Origin: a virus
IMG/VR virus record: IMGVR_UViG_3300006641_000106
Span: 1 to 30,874 of that record
DNA length: 30,874 nt
Reading direction: 5' to 3' (one strand)
A model generated the notes under the pieces. It did no database searches, was not told the DNA's origin, and saw only the letters and a list, made by a program, of their open reading frames with translations. Of the stretch, positions 29,702 to 30,874 are shown piece by piece. The position numbers and the translations under genes are program-made. Numbering within the stretch: position 1 is the stretch's first letter; each line of letters starts with the position of its first letter.

Positions 29702-30610
29702 TTATTTGTTGGGGGTGATCTTGGCGAGGAGGGCTTTGATGGCCTTGCTAGCTTGGTCGGTGTCAAGCTCGCTCCAGTCAGAAGCAGAAGCCCTTGTAAG
29801 CCATTTCTGTTTTTCTTCCTCGCTCATCTTGAGGAGGTCGGAAAGGCGGACGATTTCGGCCACCTGTTCGGGCGTGGCGAGGGTGATGACTTTGCTTTCA
29901 GCGTCGATCACATCTTTGCCGTAGCGAAGAGCGAACTCGCTGTAATCAAGTTGGAAGCGTTCGCGGTCAGGAAAGCCTTGAAGGCGGGATTTGCGGATCA
30001 AACCAACGCGGGACTGGCCTTGCTTGAGCACCTGAATGGAGAGGTCCAATTCGTATTGAACTTTGTCCCAGCAGTCGAAGGTGGTTCCAACCTGAGTGCG
30101 GTTGCCTTGCCCATCCACGCCCCATTCTTCCTTTTCATGGCAGATCAGGACGACGTTCATCGGCAGGCGATGAATCCAGTTCATCAGACGGCGCATGAAG
30201 GCCACAGCGGGTTTCTTCGAGGCACCAAAAGCGTCTTTATCTCCAAGGCGTTCCTGTTCGTTGGCGACAAGCGTGTTGAACAGCTTGGTGATGGAATCCA
30301 CGACAACGGTTTTGAATCCATGCTTTTCCGTGGCGAGTGCTTGGAACTGCGAGATGACAGTCTCGCCATCAAGGGAACCATCTTCCGGCCCCATAATCAT
30401 GCCGCCAGACTTGGTCAGCTTGTCCATGTAATGAGAACGAGCAGCACCGCCCTCCGTGTCGATGTAGTAGCAACTTGGGAAGTCCAAGCTGAACCATGTT
30501 TTGCCGACGCCTGATGCGCCGAAGATGAGAATTTTGGGTTTGGATGGCTCGACTTTATCGGGCGTTTTTGCTTTGAGTTTGCTCATAGGAGTAGATTTCA
30601 ACATTAACAT
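29702..30610 (-). CDS. Sak4-like RecA-fold ATPase (single-strand annealing recombinase)
   Basis: Predicted product is 302 residues from ATG 30610; M9 (ATG 30586, MSKLKAK) is an equally plausible start, with no Shine-Dalgarno at either. Walker A GASGVGKT (31-38) and Walker B TVVVDSI with D105 define an AAA/RecA-type core, and DTEGG near 51-55 and ICHEKEEW-type segment follow, as in phage Sak4 proteins. Known: Sak4 proteins promote annealing and recombination with a partner SSB. First gene of the early operon, separated from the upstream tRNA-like gene by a terminator, and paired with the SSB-like gene. The C-terminal 60 residues are a helical extension. Confidence 0.82.
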   Translation of the reverse strand: MLMLKSTPMSKLKAKTPDKVEPSKPKILIFGASGVGKTWFSLDFPSCYYIDTEGGAARSHYMDKLTKSGGMIMGPEDGSLDGETVISQFQALATEKHGFKTVVVDSITKLFNTLVANEQERLGDKDAFGASKKPAVAFMRRLMNWIHRLPMNVVLICHEKEEWGVDGQGNRTQVGTTFDCWDKVQYELDLSIQVLKQGQSRVGLIRKSRLQGFPDRERFQLDYSEFALRYGKDVIDAESKVITLATPEQVAEIVRLSDLLKMSEEEKQKWLTRASASDWSELDTDQASKAIKALLAKITPNK

Positions 30611-30643
30611 GCGGCTGTGTGATTTACAACCTCAACCTTACGG

Positions 30644-30680
30644 AAAAAGAACAACCCGCCTGCGTGAACAAGCGGGTTGT
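30644..30680 (-). terminator. Rho-independent terminator below the tRNA-like gene
   Basis: Perfect 9-bp stem, 30651-30659 with 30672-30680 (ACAACCCGC/GCGGGTTGT), a 12-base loop, and TTCTTTTT following on the minus strand. It ends leftward transcripts from the tRNA region just before the recombinase gene, which implies a separate promoter for the early operon within about 30600-30645. Confidence 0.75.
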
Positions 30681-30725
30681 CTTGCCATAGCTCTATTCGA
30701 GCAGAATTCGTGATGGCATCACTAT

Positions 30726-30746
30726 CTGGTTTAGCACTGCTACCAG
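30726..30746. other. Compact hairpin next to the tRNA-like 3' end
   Basis: CTGG/CCAG plus TAGCA/TGCTA pairs around a single central base, with a TT bulge, lie 8 bases beyond the predicted tRNA 3' end. A palindromic GTGATG-G-CATCAC follows at 30710-30722. They could mark a processing site or a protein-binding site. Confidence 0.4.
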
Positions 30747-30753
30747 CAAGCGT

Positions 30754-30874
30754 TGAGCGCGGCAGGATTTGAACCTGCATTTTAGAGCATCTTCATCCAT
30801 CATCTCCGGGAAGCATTTCACCAGATGAAGGCTTGGGATTACCCGGCCCAGCGTCTTTACATTCCGCCACGCGC
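30754..30874 (-). tRNA. Type II tRNA-like gene (Leu-like), 5' end cut by window edge, anticodon unresolved
   Basis: On the minus strand: TGGCGGAAT...AGACGC is a Leu-type D arm, and GCAGGTTCAAATCCTGC is a canonical T arm. The 3' acceptor strand CGCGCTC pairs with the visible GCGCG if two more bases (predicted G and A) lie just outside the window. No CCA is encoded after the discriminator A. The putative anticodon arm has TGGG/CCCA around a 9-base loop (CCGGGTAAT) with no normal U33-anticodon arrangement, and the variable region is about 60 bases with a CTTCATC/GATGAAG stem. The total is about 123 bases, far above a normal Leu tRNA. It is degenerate, interrupted, or a tRNA-like structure. Confidence 0.5.

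Noticed and set aside
29693-30514. 273-codon plus-strand frame at the right end
   Set aside because: Antisense to the Sak4-like gene, which has a clear Walker A and B.

Overview
The window is one stretch of a tailed double-stranded DNA bacteriophage (or prophage) genome. It holds a large terminase subunit, virion genes, an 11 kb gene for a giant ejection-type 'polyvalent' protein, and a replication/recombination operon. No host chromosomal gene is recognisable. Base composition is mildly GC-rich by eye, with AT-richer islands (1-420, about 25020-25330 and parts of the giant gene). The host cannot be named. Virion genes start without Shine-Dalgarno sequences, promoter-like sites sit 6-8 bases before start codons, and the tRNA-like gene lacks an encoded CCA. 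These suggest a host that tolerates leaderless or SD-independent starts; Verrucomicrobiota is only a guess.

Layout: (1) 1-418, minus strand: the 5' part of a GIY-YIG endonuclease-like gene cut by the window edge. (2) 419-845: a structured non-coding region with a hairpin terminator and a promoter-like site. (3) 846-4305, plus strand: four tightly coupled genes, namely two unknown virion-type proteins, a small protein with a Thr/Pro-rich mucin-like tail, and a glycosyltransferase-methyltransferase fusion. (4) 4302-6110, minus strand: terL, inverted relative to its neighbours and ending inside the stop codon of the glycosyltransferase gene. (5) 6209-21467, plus strand: a possible neck/connector-like protein, three small or coiled virion proteins, the 3662-residue polyvalent protein (membrane-like N-terminus, two zinc-peptidase motifs, an ADP-ribosyltransferase-like domain, LPD-type modules) and a Cys-rich zinc-ribbon protein. 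(6) 30610-21471, minus strand: an early/replication operon with a Sak4-like recombinase, an SSB-like protein, a MazG-like pyrophosphohydrolase, a zinc ribbon, small unknown and membrane peptides, a RusA-like resolvase with a second overlapping frame, a replication initiator interrupted by an HNH domain, a T7-gp4-like primase-helicase and a modular unknown protein. (7) 30644-30874: a terminator, a hairpin and a type II tRNA-like gene that runs off the window end.

The minus-strand block supplies nucleotide-pool control, single-strand binding, annealing or recombination, Holliday-junction cleavage and helicase-primase functions. The plus-strand blocks build the virion and its ejected payload. 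No portal, major capsid protein or DNA polymerase was recognised, so those must lie outside the window, be very divergent, or come from the host.

The points most worth following up are: the mucin-like tail beside a glycosyltransferase-methyltransferase; three matching promoter-like sites placed 6-8 bases before start codons; the RusA region with two coding-like frames; a leader peptide and terminator-like hairpin before the HNH-interrupted initiator; and the giant polyvalent protein.
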